A stretch of DNA of 64,000 nt from Pseudomonas sp. GR 6-02 (GCF_001655615.1 NZ_CP011567.1:6358001-6422000), one strand, 5' to 3'; positions 43,880 through 53,535 are shown, counted from the stretch's first letter. Made by a program: numbers and translations. The notes: a model not told the origin generated them from the sequence alone.

Positions 43880-46162
43880 TTAAAGCGACGAGTATTTCTT
43901 GCGCAGACGCTGACGAATCAGTTCCGCGAGGGTGTTCATGATGAAGGTGAACAACAGCAGCACCAGCGCCGAGAGGAACAGCACGCGGTAGTGGCTGCCG
44001 CCGACTTCCGATTCGGGCATTTCCACCGCGACGTTGGCTGCCAGTGTGCGCAGGCCTTCGAACAGGTTCATTTCCATGACCGGGGTGTTACCGGTGGCCA
44101 TCAGCACGATCATGGTTTCACCGACCGCACGGCCCATGCCGATCATCAGCGCCGAGAAGATGCCCGGGCTGGCGGTGAGGATCACCACGCGAGTCATGGT
44201 CTGCCACGGCGTGGCGCCAAGGGCCAGGGAACCGAGGGTCAGGCCGCGCGGCACGCTGAACACGGCGTCTTCGGCGATCGAGTAGATGTTCGGGATGACT
44301 GCAAAGCCCATGGCCAGGCCGACCACCAGAGCGTTGCGCTGGTCGTAGGTGATGCCCAGGTCGTGGGAGATCCACATACGCATGTCACCGCCGAAGAACC
44401 AGGCTTCCATGTACGGGCTCATGTACAGCGACAGCCAGCCCACGAACAGAATCACCGGAATCAGGATCGCGCTTTCCCAGCCGTCCGGCACTTTCAGGCG
44501 GATCGACTCAGGCAGGCGACTGAAGACGAAACCGGCCACCAGAATGCCGATCGGCAGGAGCATCAGCAGGCTGAAGATGCCCGGCAAATGCCCTTCTACA
44601 TACGGTGCGAGGAACAGGCCGGCGAAGAAGCCGAGGATCACCGTCGGCATCGCTTCCATCAGTTCGATCACCGGTTTGACCTTGCGACGCATGCCCGGGG
44701 CCATGAAGTACGCGGTGTAGATCGCTGCGGCGACGGCCAGGGGCGCGGCCAGCAGCATGGCGTAGAACGCGGCTTTCAGGGTACCGAAGGTCAGCGGCGA
44801 GAGGCTCAGCTTGGGTTCGAAGTCGGTGTTGGCGGCAGTCGATTGCCAGACGTATTTAGGCTCGTCGTAGTTCTCGTACCAGACTTTGCTCCACAACGCG
44901 CTCCAGGAAACCTCCGGGTGCGGGTTGTCGAGCAGCAACGGTTGCAGCTTGCCGCCCTGCTCCACGATCACGCGGTTGGCCCGTGGCGACAGGCCGAACA
45001 GGCCTTGGCCGTCGACCACCTGATCCACCAGCAAAGTGCGGTGCGCGGTGCTGTGGAACACGCCGAGCTTGCCGGACGCATCAAGGGCAACGAAGCCTTT
45101 TCGACGTTCTTCGGCGGTGATTTCAACAATCGGCGCAGCGCCCATCTGGAAGGTGCGGATTTGCTTCAGGCGCAGTTCGCCATCGTGATCGCGAGCCATG
45201 AACCACTGGGCGAGACCGCCCTTGGAGTCGCCGAGGATCAGTGAGATACCACCCACCAGCTGGGTGCTGGCGGTAATCTCGGCATCGCCGTCTTCGAGCA
45301 ATTTGTAGCGACCGTTGAGACTCTTGTCGCGCAGGCTGAAAACGTCAGCCTGAGCACGACCGTTGACCACGTACAGCCACTGCTGACGCGGGTCGACGAA
45401 GATGTTCTTCACTGGCTCGGTCATTTGCGGCAGGTCGATACGTTTCTGCTCGTTGGTGACTTCGCCGGTCATCATGTTTTCTTCGCTGGTCAGCGACATG
45501 ACATGCAGTTGCGCACCAGTGGAGCCAGCCAGCAGCAGGGTCGAATCGGTGGCATTGAGGCTGACGTGCTCCAGAGCGCCGCCCGCCTCGTTCAGCACGA
45601 TTGGCGTTTCGCCGTACGGGTATTCGATGGCCGGCGAGATGGTTTTCTTGCCGTCCGGGTAGCTGACTTTATAGGTGTGACGGAACACCAGCACCTGACC
45701 GTTGGACAACCCCACTGCGACCAATGGATGGCCGGGTTGATCTTCACCGATGGAGGTCACGCTGGTACCGGCCGGGATCGGCAGGTCGACACGGCGCAGT
45801 TCGGCGCCGCTATCGATATCAAAGAATAGCGCCTGGCCCTTGTCGGAAACCCGCATGGCCACCTGGTTCTGTTCTTCAAGGGAGATCATCAGCGGCTTGC
45901 CGGCGTCTTGCATCCAGGCGGGCGTGATGGCGTCTTTGGCGGTCAGATCAGCCCCCTGGAACAGCGGCGCGACAACATAACCGAGGAAGAAGAAGATCAG
46001 GGTGATCGCGCCCAGGACGGCGAGGCCGCCGACAAGCACATACCAACGGGTCAGGCGATCTTTCAGCGCACGAATACGGCGCTTGCGGTGCAGCTCAGGC
46101 GTATTGAAGTCAATTCGCTTGGGGGGATTTGTAGTCATGGTGGAATTGGCCAGATCATTCAT
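43880..46162 (-). CDS. pstC: PstC, phosphate ABC-transporter permease (long form)
   Basis: Partner permease of PstA. From the ATG at 46162 the product has 760 residues. The first helix (about 40-65) is followed by a roughly 350-residue extracytoplasmic, WD-like beta-rich insert, then the permease core with the loop 'L-T-L-G-S-L-A-L-G-A-T-P-W-Q-T'. A GTG two codons upstream (46168) is possible. A Pho box lies 22 bases before the start, so pstC-pstA-pstB-phoU has its own PhoB promoter. Confidence 0.94.
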   Translation of the reverse strand: MNDLANSTMTTNPPKRIDFNTPELHRKRRIRALKDRLTRWYVLVGGLAVLGAITLIFFFLGYVVAPLFQGADLTAKDAITPAWMQDAGKPLMISLEEQNQVAMRVSDKGQALFFDIDSGAELRRVDLPIPAGTSVTSIGEDQPGHPLVAVGLSNGQVLVFRHTYKVSYPDGKKTISPAIEYPYGETPIVLNEAGGALEHVSLNATDSTLLLAGSTGAQLHVMSLTSEENMMTGEVTNEQKRIDLPQMTEPVKNIFVDPRQQWLYVVNGRAQADVFSLRDKSLNGRYKLLEDGDAEITASTQLVGGISLILGDSKGGLAQWFMARDHDGELRLKQIRTFQMGAAPIVEITAEERRKGFVALDASGKLGVFHSTAHRTLLVDQVVDGQGLFGLSPRANRVIVEQGGKLQPLLLDNPHPEVSWSALWSKVWYENYDEPKYVWQSTAANTDFEPKLSLSPLTFGTLKAAFYAMLLAAPLAVAAAIYTAYFMAPGMRRKVKPVIELMEAMPTVILGFFAGLFLAPYVEGHLPGIFSLLMLLPIGILVAGFVFSRLPESIRLKVPDGWESAILIPVILFVGWLSLYMSPYMEAWFFGGDMRMWISHDLGITYDQRNALVVGLAMGFAVIPNIYSIAEDAVFSVPRGLTLGSLALGATPWQTMTRVVILTASPGIFSALMIGMGRAVGETMIVLMATGNTPVMEMNLFEGLRTLAANVAVEMPESEVGGSHYRVLFLSALVLLLFTFIMNTLAELIRQRLRKKYSSL

Positions 46163-46184
46163 GCGCACACCCTAGCGATCCTGT

Positions 46185-46202
46185 ATGACAGAAAGATGAC
46201 AA
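46185..46202 (-). promoter_or_regulatory. Pho box upstream of pstC
   Basis: On the minus strand TTGTCAT-CTTT-CTGTCAT, an almost ideal 7-4-7 PhoB site, ends 22 bases before the pstC ATG. Confidence 0.9.
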
Positions 46203-46281
46203 TGCAGTGACGCAACAAATCCGCCGCCAGTGGAAACTGGCAGTGGATCGGAAATTTGGGGGCCGGTATTTACCGGCAATT

Positions 46282-46371
46282 GTAGGAGCGAGGCTTGCCC
46301 GCGAAGGGGTCGTTACATTCAACATCAATGTTGACCGACCCACCGCTTTCGCGGGCAAGCCTCGCTCCTAC
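46282..46371. repeat. REP doublet between pstS and pstC
   Basis: GTAGGAGCGAGGCTTGCCCG begins the left arm (46282) and its complement ends the right arm at 46371. It sits between the abundant pstS message and pstC and may limit read-through. Confidence 0.9.
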
Positions 46372-46402
46372 GCAGATCCGGGTTTACCCCGGACCTAGGG
46401 TT

Positions 46403-47404
46403 TTACTTTTTTGCGACTTCAGCGCCGCCTTCCGCCAGACCCAGGTCAGCCAGTGCTTTTGCAGCAACCTTGGCTGGCAGTGGGATGTAGCCGTCTTTCA
46501 CTACAACTTCCTGGCCCTGCTTGGACAGAACCAGTTTCACGAACTCGGCTTCCAGCGGGGCCAGAGGCTTGTTCGGGGCCTTGTTGACATATACGTAGAG
46601 GAAACGCGACAGCGGGTATTTACCGTTCAGGGCGTTTTCTTCGCTGTCTTCGATGAAGTCAGTGCTGCCTTTCTTGGCCAGGGCCACGGTCTTCACGCTG
46701 GCGGTCTTGTAGCCGATGCCCGAGTAACCGATGCCGTTCAGCGAGGAGCTGATCGACTGCACGACCGAAGCCGAACCTGGTTGTTCGTTGACGTTTGGCT
46801 TGTAGTCGCCTTTGCACAGGGCTTCTTCTTTGAAGTAGCCATAAGTGCCGGATACCGAGTTACGGCCGAACAGTTGTACTGGCTTGTTGGCCAGGTCGCC
46901 GGTCACACCCAGGTCGCCCCAGGTTTTCACATCAGCTTTGGCACCGCACAGACGAGTCGAGGAGAAGATCGCGTCGACTTGTTCCATGGTCAGGTGCTGG
47001 ATCGGGTTGTCTTTGTGTACGAAGACCGCCAGGGCGTCCACGGCCACCGGGATAGCGGTTGGCTTGTAGCCGTACTTCTGCTCGAAGGCCGCCAGTTCGG
47101 TGTCCTTCATCTTGCGGCTCATCGGGCCCAGGTTGGAGGTGCCTTCAGTCAGCGCAGGTGGCGCGGTGGCAGAGCCAGCGGCCTGAATCTGGATGTTTAC
47201 GTTCGGGTATTCTTTTTTGTAGTTCTCAGCCCACAGGGTCATGAGGTTGGCCAGGGTATCGGAGCCGACGCTGGACAGGTTGCCCGACACACCAGTGGTC
47301 TTGGTGTAGCTCGGGATAGCAGGGTCAACAGCGGCAACCGCGTTGGCAGTCGCAACGCCAGCAGCGACAAAAGTCATTGCCGCCATCAAACGCTTCAGTT
47401 TCAT
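46403..47404 (-). CDS. pstS: PstS, periplasmic phosphate-binding protein
   Basis: High-affinity phosphate receptor of the PstSCAB importer. The 333-residue product has a signal peptide (1-24), then '[19 protein letters not shown]' and S-R-K-M near the N-terminal ligand lobe, and '[14 protein letters not shown]' in the hinge region. It is the first gene of the pst block, with its own Pho box at 47483. Confidence 0.96.
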   Translation of the reverse strand: MKLKRLMAAMTFVAAGVATANAVAAVDPAIPSYTKTTGVSGNLSSVGSDTLANLMTLWAENYKKEYPNVNIQIQAAGSATAPPALTEGTSNLGPMSRKMKDTELAAFEQKYGYKPTAIPVAVDALAVFVHKDNPIQHLTMEQVDAIFSSTRLCGAKADVKTWGDLGVTGDLANKPVQLFGRNSVSGTYGYFKEEALCKGDYKPNVNEQPGSASVVQSISSSLNGIGYSGIGYKTASVKTVALAKKGSTDFIEDSEENALNGKYPLSRFLYVYVNKAPNKPLAPLEAEFVKLVLSKQGQEVVVKDGYIPLPAKVAAKALADLGLAEGGAEVAKK

Positions 47405-47482
47405 GCCTTACTCCTAGCAGATAGGGTGTGTTAAGTCGGGGCCAAGTATCAGCAGGCCGTGTGAACACTCTATGGCTGAAAT

Positions 47483-47500
47483 ATGACAATTGGATGAAAG
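47483..47500 (-). promoter_or_regulatory. Pho box upstream of pstS
   Basis: Minus strand CTTTCAT-CCAA-TTGTCAT, 78 bases before the pstS start, matches the 7-4-7 PhoB site. Confidence 0.85.
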
Positions 47501-47540
47501 GCCAGTATTTGGATTTTTGAAGGGATATCGCGTCATCGTT

Positions 47541-47640
47541 CTTCGCGGGCAAGCCTCGTTCCTACAGGATCAGTGTCATTTCAAAACTGGCGCATGACCT
47601 GTAGGAGCGAGCGGTGCGGCGATCCGACTTGCCCGCGAAG
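47541..47640. repeat. REP doublet between pstS and the MFS gene
   Basis: CTTCGCGGGCAAGCCTCG starts the first arm at 47541; TGTAGGAGCGAGCGGTGCGG starts the diverged second arm at 47600, ending ...TTGCCCGCGAAG at 47640. The second arm carries about 14 extra bases. Confidence 0.8.
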
Positions 47641-47652
47641 GCATCGGTCGGC

Positions 47653-48951
47653 TTAGCGACCTTTCTTCCAGAGGTAACCACCCACCACAATCCCGACGCC
47701 GCAAATAATCGCCACGTAATACGCCGGCCCCATCGGGCTTTCCTTGAGCAGCAGGGTGACGACCATCGGGGTCAGGCCGCCGAAGATGGCGTAGGCCAGG
47801 TTGTAGGAGAACGACAGGCCGCTGAAGCGCACCACCGCCGGGAAGGCTTTGACCATCACATACGGCACTGCACCGATGGTGCCGACCAGCAAACCGGTCA
47901 GGGCATACATCGGGAACAGCCAGTCGGGATGATTGAACAGGCTGTGATAGAAGGTCCACGAGGTCAGCAGCAGCAACGCGCTACCGAACACGAACACCCG
48001 CCCGGCGCCAAAACGGTCAGCCAGTGCACCGGAGGCCACACAGCCCAGGCTCAGGAACACGATGGCCAGGCTGTTGGCCTGCAACGCGGTAGTCGGCGGG
48101 AAGTGGTAAACGGTCTGCAATACAGTCGGCGTCATGAGGATGACCACGATGATCCCGGCGGACAGCAACCAGGTCAGCAGCATGGAAATCAGAATCGCAC
48201 CGCGATGGTCACGCAGCACAGCGCGCAGCGGCACTTCTTCGGCCAGGGCTTTACGCAATTGCAGTTCGGCAAACACCGGGGTTTCGTGCAGCCAGCGGCG
48301 CAGGTAGACCGAGAACAGGCCAAACACGCCGCCCAGCAGGAACGGGATCCGCCAGGCGTAATCGGCCACTTCCACCGGCGTATAGAGGCTGTTGATTGCC
48401 GTGGCGACCAACGAGCCCAAAAGAATGCCGGCAGTCAGACCGCTGGTCAGCGTGCCGCAGGCATAACCGATATGCCGTTGCGGTACGTGTTCGGAAACGA
48501 ATACCCAGGCTCCCGGCACTTCTCCGCCAATCGCTGCGCCCTGGATCACCCGCATCAGCAGCAACAGGATCGGCGCCCACATGCCTATCTGCGCATAAGT
48601 CGGCAGCAAGCCCATGATCAGGGTCGGCACCGCCATCATGAAAATGCTCAGGGTGAACATCTTCTTGCGTCCCAGCAGGTCACCGAAGTGCGCCATGACG
48701 ATGCCGCCCAGCGGCCTGGCCAGGTAACCGGCGGCGAAAATGCCGAACGTCTGCATCAGGCGCAGCCACTCGGGCATGTCGGCGGGGAAGAACAGTTTGC
48801 CGACCACTGTGGCGAAGAACACAAAGATGATGAAGTCGTAAAACTCCAGCGCACCGCCCAGGGCAGACAGCGACAATGTCTTGTAGTCGTTGCGGGTCAG
48901 CGGACGTGCAGGTTGGGCTGGTTGCGCGATGCTCGAGGGCGCTGTGGTCAT
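47653..48951 (-). CDS. MFS transporter, metabolite:H+ symporter type
   Basis: Twelve-helix inner-membrane transporter of the MHS/ProP-like branch. From the ATG at 48951 the product has 432 residues. Seen are 'FYDFIIFVFFATVVGKLFFP', the loop motif G-D-L-L-G-R-K-K-M-F and 'RVIQGAAIGGEVPGAWVFVS'. Substrate unknown; dicarboxylates, betaines or aromatic acids are typical of the group. A longer frame to 49047 runs into promoter DNA and is rejected. Confidence 0.88.
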   Translation of the reverse strand: MTTAPSSIAQPAQPARPLTRNDYKTLSLSALGGALEFYDFIIFVFFATVVGKLFFPADMPEWLRLMQTFGIFAAGYLARPLGGIVMAHFGDLLGRKKMFTLSIFMMAVPTLIMGLLPTYAQIGMWAPILLLLMRVIQGAAIGGEVPGAWVFVSEHVPQRHIGYACGTLTSGLTAGILLGSLVATAINSLYTPVEVADYAWRIPFLLGGVFGLFSVYLRRWLHETPVFAELQLRKALAEEVPLRAVLRDHRGAILISMLLTWLLSAGIIVVILMTPTVLQTVYHFPPTTALQANSLAIVFLSLGCVASGALADRFGAGRVFVFGSALLLLTSWTFYHSLFNHPDWLFPMYALTGLLVGTIGAVPYVMVKAFPAVVRFSGLSFSYNLAYAIFGGLTPMVVTLLLKESPMGPAYYVAIICGVGIVVGGYLWKKGR

Positions 48952-49316
48952 GGCAAGGGCTTCTCTTATAGTCAGATCTGCAACCTCAACAACGCTGGCG
49001 GAGGCTTGGGCAGGTTCGGCACGATAGCAAATTGTTCGAAAAAGCACATAGAGGTGCGTATTTGACGGTCGAAATGAGAACCGGACGGTCGTCTCGAAGT
49101 CTATCGACCGATATACTCACAACGTTGCAACGGTTTGTAAGGGGTTGCTGTGCGAAACCGTCGTTGGCACCCGTCAGCCGATTTCGCAGAGTTTCCCTTT
49201 AGGCGCCTTACGAAAAACGTGACGAACGTAGTATGTTCGGGGCTGAATCGTTTTTCCTTGAGACGGCTATTCACCTGAAGTACCAATGAGAGTCACGGGT
49301 CAGAGGCACCCCCGGC
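48952..49316. promoter_or_regulatory. Divergent gap between MFS and thioesterase genes
   Basis: A 365-base region without a plausible gene. It must carry both promoters. GACGGTCG occurs twice (about 49062 and 49083), hinting at an operator, but no known site is recognised. Confidence 0.4.
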
Positions 49317-49721
49317 ATGATAGAGCTCGAACAAGAAGATCCAATCCCGCAAGGCGACCTGGCCCTGCAAATTACCGCGCTTCCGCGTGAAACCAACGGC
49401 TTTGGCGATATTTTCGGCGGCTGGCTGGTGGCGCAGATGGATTTGGCTGGCACCGCAATGGCCAGCAAGGTTGCCGGTGGTCGCGTGGCCACCGTTGCGA
49501 TCGATCGCATGGCGTTTCTGGTGCCGGTGGCGGTGGGCGCTCAGCTCTCCTTCTATACCCAGGCCCTGGAAATCGGTCGCAGCTCGATTCAGATGATGGT
49601 TGAAGTCTGGAGCGACGATCCACTGTCCAGCGAGTGGCGTAAAGTGACCGAAGCCGTGTTTGTGTTCGTCGCCATCGACGGCAGCGGCCGCACTCGTTCG
49701 GTTCCGCCCAGAGCTCGTTAA
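49317..49721 (+). CDS. Acyl-CoA thioesterase, YciA-like hotdog
   Basis: Cytoplasmic acyl-CoA thioesterase of 134 residues. The hotdog core is plain: 'NGFGDIFGGWLVAQMDLAG' carries the catalytic Asp of the YciA group (D-x-F-G-G), followed by 'ATVAIDRMAFLVPVAVG' and 'IQMMVEVWSDDP'. ATG at 49317. Probably a short- to medium-chain housekeeping enzyme. Confidence 0.88.
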   Translation: MIELEQEDPIPQGDLALQITALPRETNGFGDIFGGWLVAQMDLAGTAMASKVAGGRVATVAIDRMAFLVPVAVGAQLSFYTQALEIGRSSIQMMVEVWSDDPLSSEWRKVTEAVFVFVAIDGSGRTRSVPPRAR

Positions 49722-49794
49722 ACAAGGCGCTCGTTAAACGCGGTGACCGTTTTGCGGTCCATAGCAGTCATTGTTCCTGATTGAGAGTCGCCCC

Positions 49795-50694
49795 ATGAGC
49801 ACGCCCACCGTCGAAGCCGTGAAACTGGATGAACTGAACTGCTGGCGCATCCGCCACGGTCAGGCCGAATTGCTGGTGGCCCAGCAAGGCGCGCACATCC
49901 TCAGTTATCAATTGGCCGGCCAACCGCCGCTGATCTGGCTCAACGACGAGGCGGTGTTCAAGACCGGCAAAGCTATTCGTGCCGGTGTGCCGGTGTGCTG
50001 GCCGTGGTTCGGCAATCTGTCGCGCAACCCGCAGAGTGTCCAGGCCATGCGCATCAGCCAGGAGCCGCCGACCGCTCACGGGCTGGTGCGAGCGATGGAC
50101 TGGGAACTGGGCAGCATCGAAACCGAGGGCGAAAGCCTGAAGGTGGAATTCGTCCTGCCCTACCCTGAAGGCGGACTGCCAGGCTGGCCGCATCAGGTGG
50201 ACTTGAAACTGAGCATTCGTCTGGATAAACAGTTGCATATCAGCCTGACGAGCGACAACAAGGGCGCTGAACCCGTCACGATCAGCCAGGCGCTGCACAG
50301 CTATTTCGCAGTCAGCGATGTGCGCAACGTGCACGTTGAAGGGCTGGATGGCTTGAGTTACATCGAGACGCTGGACGACTGGAAAACCGTCGCTCAGACC
50401 GGTGATCTGCGTTGTACCGGTGAGACCGATCGCATCTATCTGAATACCCCGCCGACGCTGAGCATCGTTGACCCGCATTGGGAGCGACGCATTGAACTGA
50501 CCAGCAGCGGTTCGCGCTCGGCGGTGATCTGGAACCCGTGGATCGACCGTGCGGCGGCGTTCAGCGACATGGCTGACGATGGCTGGCAGCGCATGTTGTG
50601 CATTGAAACGGCAAATGTGATGGATGACGTGGTGACACTGGCGCCGGGGGCTAGCCATACCCTGGGCGTGAGCATCGCCAGCAAACCGCTTTAA
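49795..50694 (+). CDS. D-hexose-6-phosphate mutarotase
   Basis: YeaD-type epimerase that interconverts anomers of hexose 6-phosphates. From the ATG at 49795 the product has 299 residues, with 'G-A-H-I-L-S-Y', 'P-V-C-W-P-W-F-G', A-H-G-L-V-R (catalytic His region), 'A-L-H-S-Y-F' and C-I-E-T-A-N (catalytic Glu region). An earlier in-frame start at 49771 is not needed. Confidence 0.92.
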   Translation: MSTPTVEAVKLDELNCWRIRHGQAELLVAQQGAHILSYQLAGQPPLIWLNDEAVFKTGKAIRAGVPVCWPWFGNLSRNPQSVQAMRISQEPPTAHGLVRAMDWELGSIETEGESLKVEFVLPYPEGGLPGWPHQVDLKLSIRLDKQLHISLTSDNKGAEPVTISQALHSYFAVSDVRNVHVEGLDGLSYIETLDDWKTVAQTGDLRCTGETDRIYLNTPPTLSIVDPHWERRIELTSSGSRSAVIWNPWIDRAAAFSDMADDGWQRMLCIETANVMDDVVTLAPGASHTLGVSIASKPL

Positions 50695-50705
50695 CACCAC
50701 GCAAT

Positions 50706-50735
50706 AAATGTGGGAGCAGGCTTGCTCCCACATTT
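50706..50735. repeat. Palindrome between mutarotase and DUF3299 genes
   Basis: AAATGTGGGAGCA and TGCTCCCACATTT flank GGCT and are followed by TAAAAA. It lies between convergent genes and could end transcription of both. Confidence 0.75.
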
Positions 50736-50741
50736 AAAAAC

Positions 50742-51278
50742 CTACAAATCCGACTCCTTGACCACCCGCACCTGCGCCGCATCCAGCGCATACGCCGCAT
50801 CCGCCAGGTCGTTGCTGACCTTCTCGATCTTCAGCGTACCGGTCACCCACAGCGGTGTGTAGATGTCATTCAGCTTCAGGCCTTTGGGATAACGCACCAG
50901 CACCAGTTGGTTAGGCGGCGGTGGTGGCACGTGGATACAAGCGCCTGGGTACGGCACGAGGAAGAACAACGTGCTGCGGCCCTTCGCATCGGATTCCAGT
51001 GGTACCGGATAACCGCCGATGCGGATGTGCTTGTCGTTCATCGACGGCACGGTCTTGGTCGAATACATCACCGCCGGCAAGCCCTTGCTCTGCTTCATGC
51101 CACCTTTTTGGGTAAAGGTGCCATTGGCTTCCGGTGAGTTGTGATCGATTTCGGGCATGGCCTCGAGGGCCTTCTGGTCCGATTTGGGCATCAGTTCGAG
51201 CCAGTCGGTTTCCGGCAGTTCGCCGGCATGGGCCAAACCACTGCCCAGGAAGAGAAGAGTCAACAGAAGACGGCGCAT
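50742..51278 (-). CDS. Exported DUF3299 protein
   Basis: A 178-residue periplasmic protein of unknown function. Signal peptide M-R-R-L-L-L-T-L-L-F-L-G-S-G-L-A-H-A is cleaved near 18. The family core 'RIGGYPVPLESDAKGRSTLF' leads to P-Y-P-G-A-C-I-H-V-P-P-P-P-P-N-Q, a cysteine-histidine-proline segment characteristic of DUF3299. The start at 51278 is chosen because it opens the signal; the frame reaches 51320. Confidence 0.85.
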   Translation of the reverse strand: MRRLLLTLLFLGSGLAHAGELPETDWLELMPKSDQKALEAMPEIDHNSPEANGTFTQKGGMKQSKGLPAVMYSTKTVPSMNDKHIRIGGYPVPLESDAKGRSTLFFLVPYPGACIHVPPPPPNQLVLVRYPKGLKLNDIYTPLWVTGTLKIEKVSNDLADAAYALDAAQVRVVKESDL

Positions 51279-51366
51279 GAAGGTGCTCGGCAAAGGAAAG
51301 GACGGTATAACGCCAAGCATTCTAGCCCTCTCCGGTGTTGGCGCAGAGAGGGCTTTGTCGCTTGAA

Positions 51367-51612
51367 TCAGTTCTTTTTGATCAGGCCGTAGACCACCAGC
51401 AATATCACCGCGCCCACCAGCGCACCGATGAACCCCGCGCCCTGACCCGCATGGTAGATGCCCAGGGCCTGGCCGCCGTAAGTGGCCGCCAGCGAACCGC
51501 CGATACCGAGCAGGATGGTCATGATCCAGCCCATGCTGTCATCGCCCGGTTTCAGAAACCGAGCCAGCAGGCCGACGATCAAGCCGATAAAGATGGTTCC
51601 GATAATTCCCAT
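51367..51612 (-). CDS. GlsB/YeaQ/YmgE family membrane protein
   Basis: An 81-residue small membrane protein with three glycine-rich hydrophobic segments (about 3-18, 28-47, 56-77) and the family loop 'LARFLKPGDDSMGWIMTILL'. Called transglycosylase-associated in older annotation, but no enzyme activity is established; often stress-induced. Confidence 0.88.
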   Translation of the reverse strand: MGIIGTIFIGLIVGLLARFLKPGDDSMGWIMTILLGIGGSLAATYGGQALGIYHAGQGAGFIGALVGAVILLVVYGLIKKN

Positions 51613-51718
51613 GGCATTTCCCTCTGATTAAGTTGGCTATGTCAAAGCCTAGACAGACTTTGGCATCCTGCCATCAGAGAACGGCGGCCACTGAAGGTTC
51701 CGCCGCTGCTACATGAAA

Positions 51719-52801
51719 CTATTCGGCGATCAGCGCTTCGACCTTGAGGATCTGCGCGGCAAGCGTCGCACGGTCAGCACAACGCAGGTTGGCGTGACCA
51801 ACCTTGCGGCCGACCTTGAAGGCCTTGCCGTAGTGATGCAGATGGCAATCGGCGATGGCCAGGACTTTCTCGGTGTCCGGGACTTTGCCGATGAAGTTGA
51901 GCATCGCGCTCTCGCCGACCTTGGCCGTCGAACCCAGCGGCAGACCGGCAACGGCCCGCAGGTGGTTTTCGAACTGACTGCACTCGGCACCTTCGGTGGT
52001 CCAGTGTCCGGAGTTGTGCACACGCGGGGCGATCTCGTTGGCCTTTAGGCCACCGTCGACTTCGAAGAACTCGAACGCCATCACGCCGACGTAGTCCAGC
52101 TGCTTGAGTACCCGGCTGGAGTAGTCTTCAGCCAACGCTTGCAACGGGTGGTCGGTGCTGGCCACGGACAGCTTGAGGATGCCGCTGTCGTGGGTGTTGT
52201 GCACCAGCGGGTAGAACTTGGTTTCGCCATCGCGAGCGCGCACGGCGATCAGCGAGACTTCGCCAGTGAACGGCACGAAGCCTTCCAGCAAGCAGGCGAC
52301 GCTGCCCAGTTCGGCGAAGGTGCCGACCACATCTTCAGGCTTGCGCAGGACTTTCTGACCCTTGCCGTCGTAACCCAGGGTGCGGGTTTTCAGCACGGCC
52401 GGCAGGCCGATGGAGGCCACGGCGGCGTCCAGATCGGCCTGGGACTGGATGTCGGCGAACGCGGGAGTTGGAATTCCCAGGTCCTTGAACATGCTCTTCT
52501 CGAACCAGCGATCGCGGGCAATGCGCAGCGCTTCGGCGCTCGGGTACACCGGAACGAATTGCGACAGGAAGGCCACGGTTTCGGCCGGGACGCTTTCGAA
52601 CTCGAAGGTCACCAGATCGACTTCATCGGCCAACTGACGCAGGTGATCCTGATCGCCGTAATCGGCCCGCAGGTGTTCGCCCAATGCGGCTGCGCAAGCA
52701 TCCGGCGCCGGGTCCAGGAAAGCGAAGTTCATGCCCAGCGGAGTGCCCGCCAGCGCCAACATGCGACCCAACTGGCCGCCACCGATTACACCGATCTTCA
52801 T
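51719..52801 (-). CDS. purK: N5-carboxyaminoimidazole ribonucleotide synthase
   Basis: ATP-grasp enzyme that makes N5-CAIR from AIR, bicarbonate and ATP in purine synthesis. From the ATG at 52801 the product has 360 residues, opening K-I-G-V-I-G-G-G-Q-L-G-R-M-L. 'LKTRTLGYDGKGQKVL' is the ATP-grasp loop, and N-E-I-A-P-R-V-H-N-S-G-H and E-C-S-Q-F-E-N-H form the active site. Directly after purE (11 bases). Confidence 0.96.
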   Translation of the reverse strand: MKIGVIGGGQLGRMLALAGTPLGMNFAFLDPAPDACAAALGEHLRADYGDQDHLRQLADEVDLVTFEFESVPAETVAFLSQFVPVYPSAEALRIARDRWFEKSMFKDLGIPTPAFADIQSQADLDAAVASIGLPAVLKTRTLGYDGKGQKVLRKPEDVVGTFAELGSVACLLEGFVPFTGEVSLIAVRARDGETKFYPLVHNTHDSGILKLSVASTDHPLQALAEDYSSRVLKQLDYVGVMAFEFFEVDGGLKANEIAPRVHNSGHWTTEGAECSQFENHLRAVAGLPLGSTAKVGESAMLNFIGKVPDTEKVLAIADCHLHHYGKAFKVGRKVGHANLRCADRATLAAQILKVEALIAE

Positions 52802-52812
52802 CGTCAACAACC

Positions 52813-53304
52813 TCAGGCGATGCGTGGGTCTGGATTGTCCAGGACGCTGTCTGTCTGCTCAGCGCGGAATTTTTTCAGCACGGTATGAAACTGCGGATGC
52901 TTGGCGCCCAGGATGCTCGCCGAGAGCAGGGCTGCGTTGATCGCACCGGCCTTGCCGATGGCCAGGGTGGCGACCGGAATGCCGGCTGGCATCTGCACGA
53001 TAGACAGCAGCGAATCGACACCCGAGAGCATCGACGACTGCACCGGCACGCCCAGCACCGGCAGGTGGGTTTTGGCCGCACACATGCCTGGCAGGTGGGC
53101 CGCGCCACCGGCACCGGCGATGATCACCTCGATGCCACGGGCCTCAGCCTCTTCGGCATACTGGAACAGCAGGTCCGGGGTGCGGTGGGCAGAGACCACT
53201 TTCACCTCGTAAGGGATGCCGAGCTTTTCCAGCATATCGGCGGTGTGGCTAAGGGTGGACCAATCGGACTTGGAGCCCATGATCACGCCAACCAGTGCGC
53301 TCAT
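52813..53304 (-). CDS. purE: N5-CAIR mutase
   Basis: Octameric mutase converting N5-CAIR to CAIR, acting on the PurK product. The 163-residue product has the family start '[13 protein letters not shown]' and the catalytic-loop 'S-A-H-R-T-P-D', '[11 protein letters not shown]' and 'G-V-P-V-Q-S'. First gene of purEK; a terminator-like hairpin lies in its leader. Confidence 0.97.
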   Translation of the reverse strand: MSALVGVIMGSKSDWSTLSHTADMLEKLGIPYEVKVVSAHRTPDLLFQYAEEAEARGIEVIIAGAGGAAHLPGMCAAKTHLPVLGVPVQSSMLSGVDSLLSIVQMPAGIPVATLAIGKAGAINAALLSASILGAKHPQFHTVLKKFRAEQTDSVLDNPDPRIA

Positions 53305-53342
53305 CGTCGTGCCTCTTCTCTCTGGGCGCCCGCAGGCGCGTC

Positions 53343-53376
53343 AAAAAACAACAAGCCACGCAAAATGCGTGGCTTG
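53343..53376 (-). terminator. Terminator-like hairpin in the purE leader
   Basis: On the minus strand CAAGCCACGCA-TTT-TGCGTGGCTTG is a perfect stem followed by TTGTTTTTTG, ending 38 bases before purE. It could end upstream transcription or attenuate purEK. Confidence 0.75.
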
Positions 53377-53535
53377 ATTGTACGAATTATGGCCAGTCAA
53401 ACCGGCCGAAGGCCGCGCAGTATACCTCAATGAAGCAGATAAACAGCCCCCCATACGACCATCTGTCATACGGCGCAAAGTACCGGTTTTATTGACTTCG
53501 GGGTCAGCCTGAAATAGTTCATATCGACCTGAATC

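Noticed and set aside
42227..45244. 1005-codon open frame antisense to pstA and pstC
   Set aside because: It mirrors two well-identified genes, has His/Gln/Arg-rich composition typical of antisense frames in GC-rich DNA, and lacks a recognisable domain.
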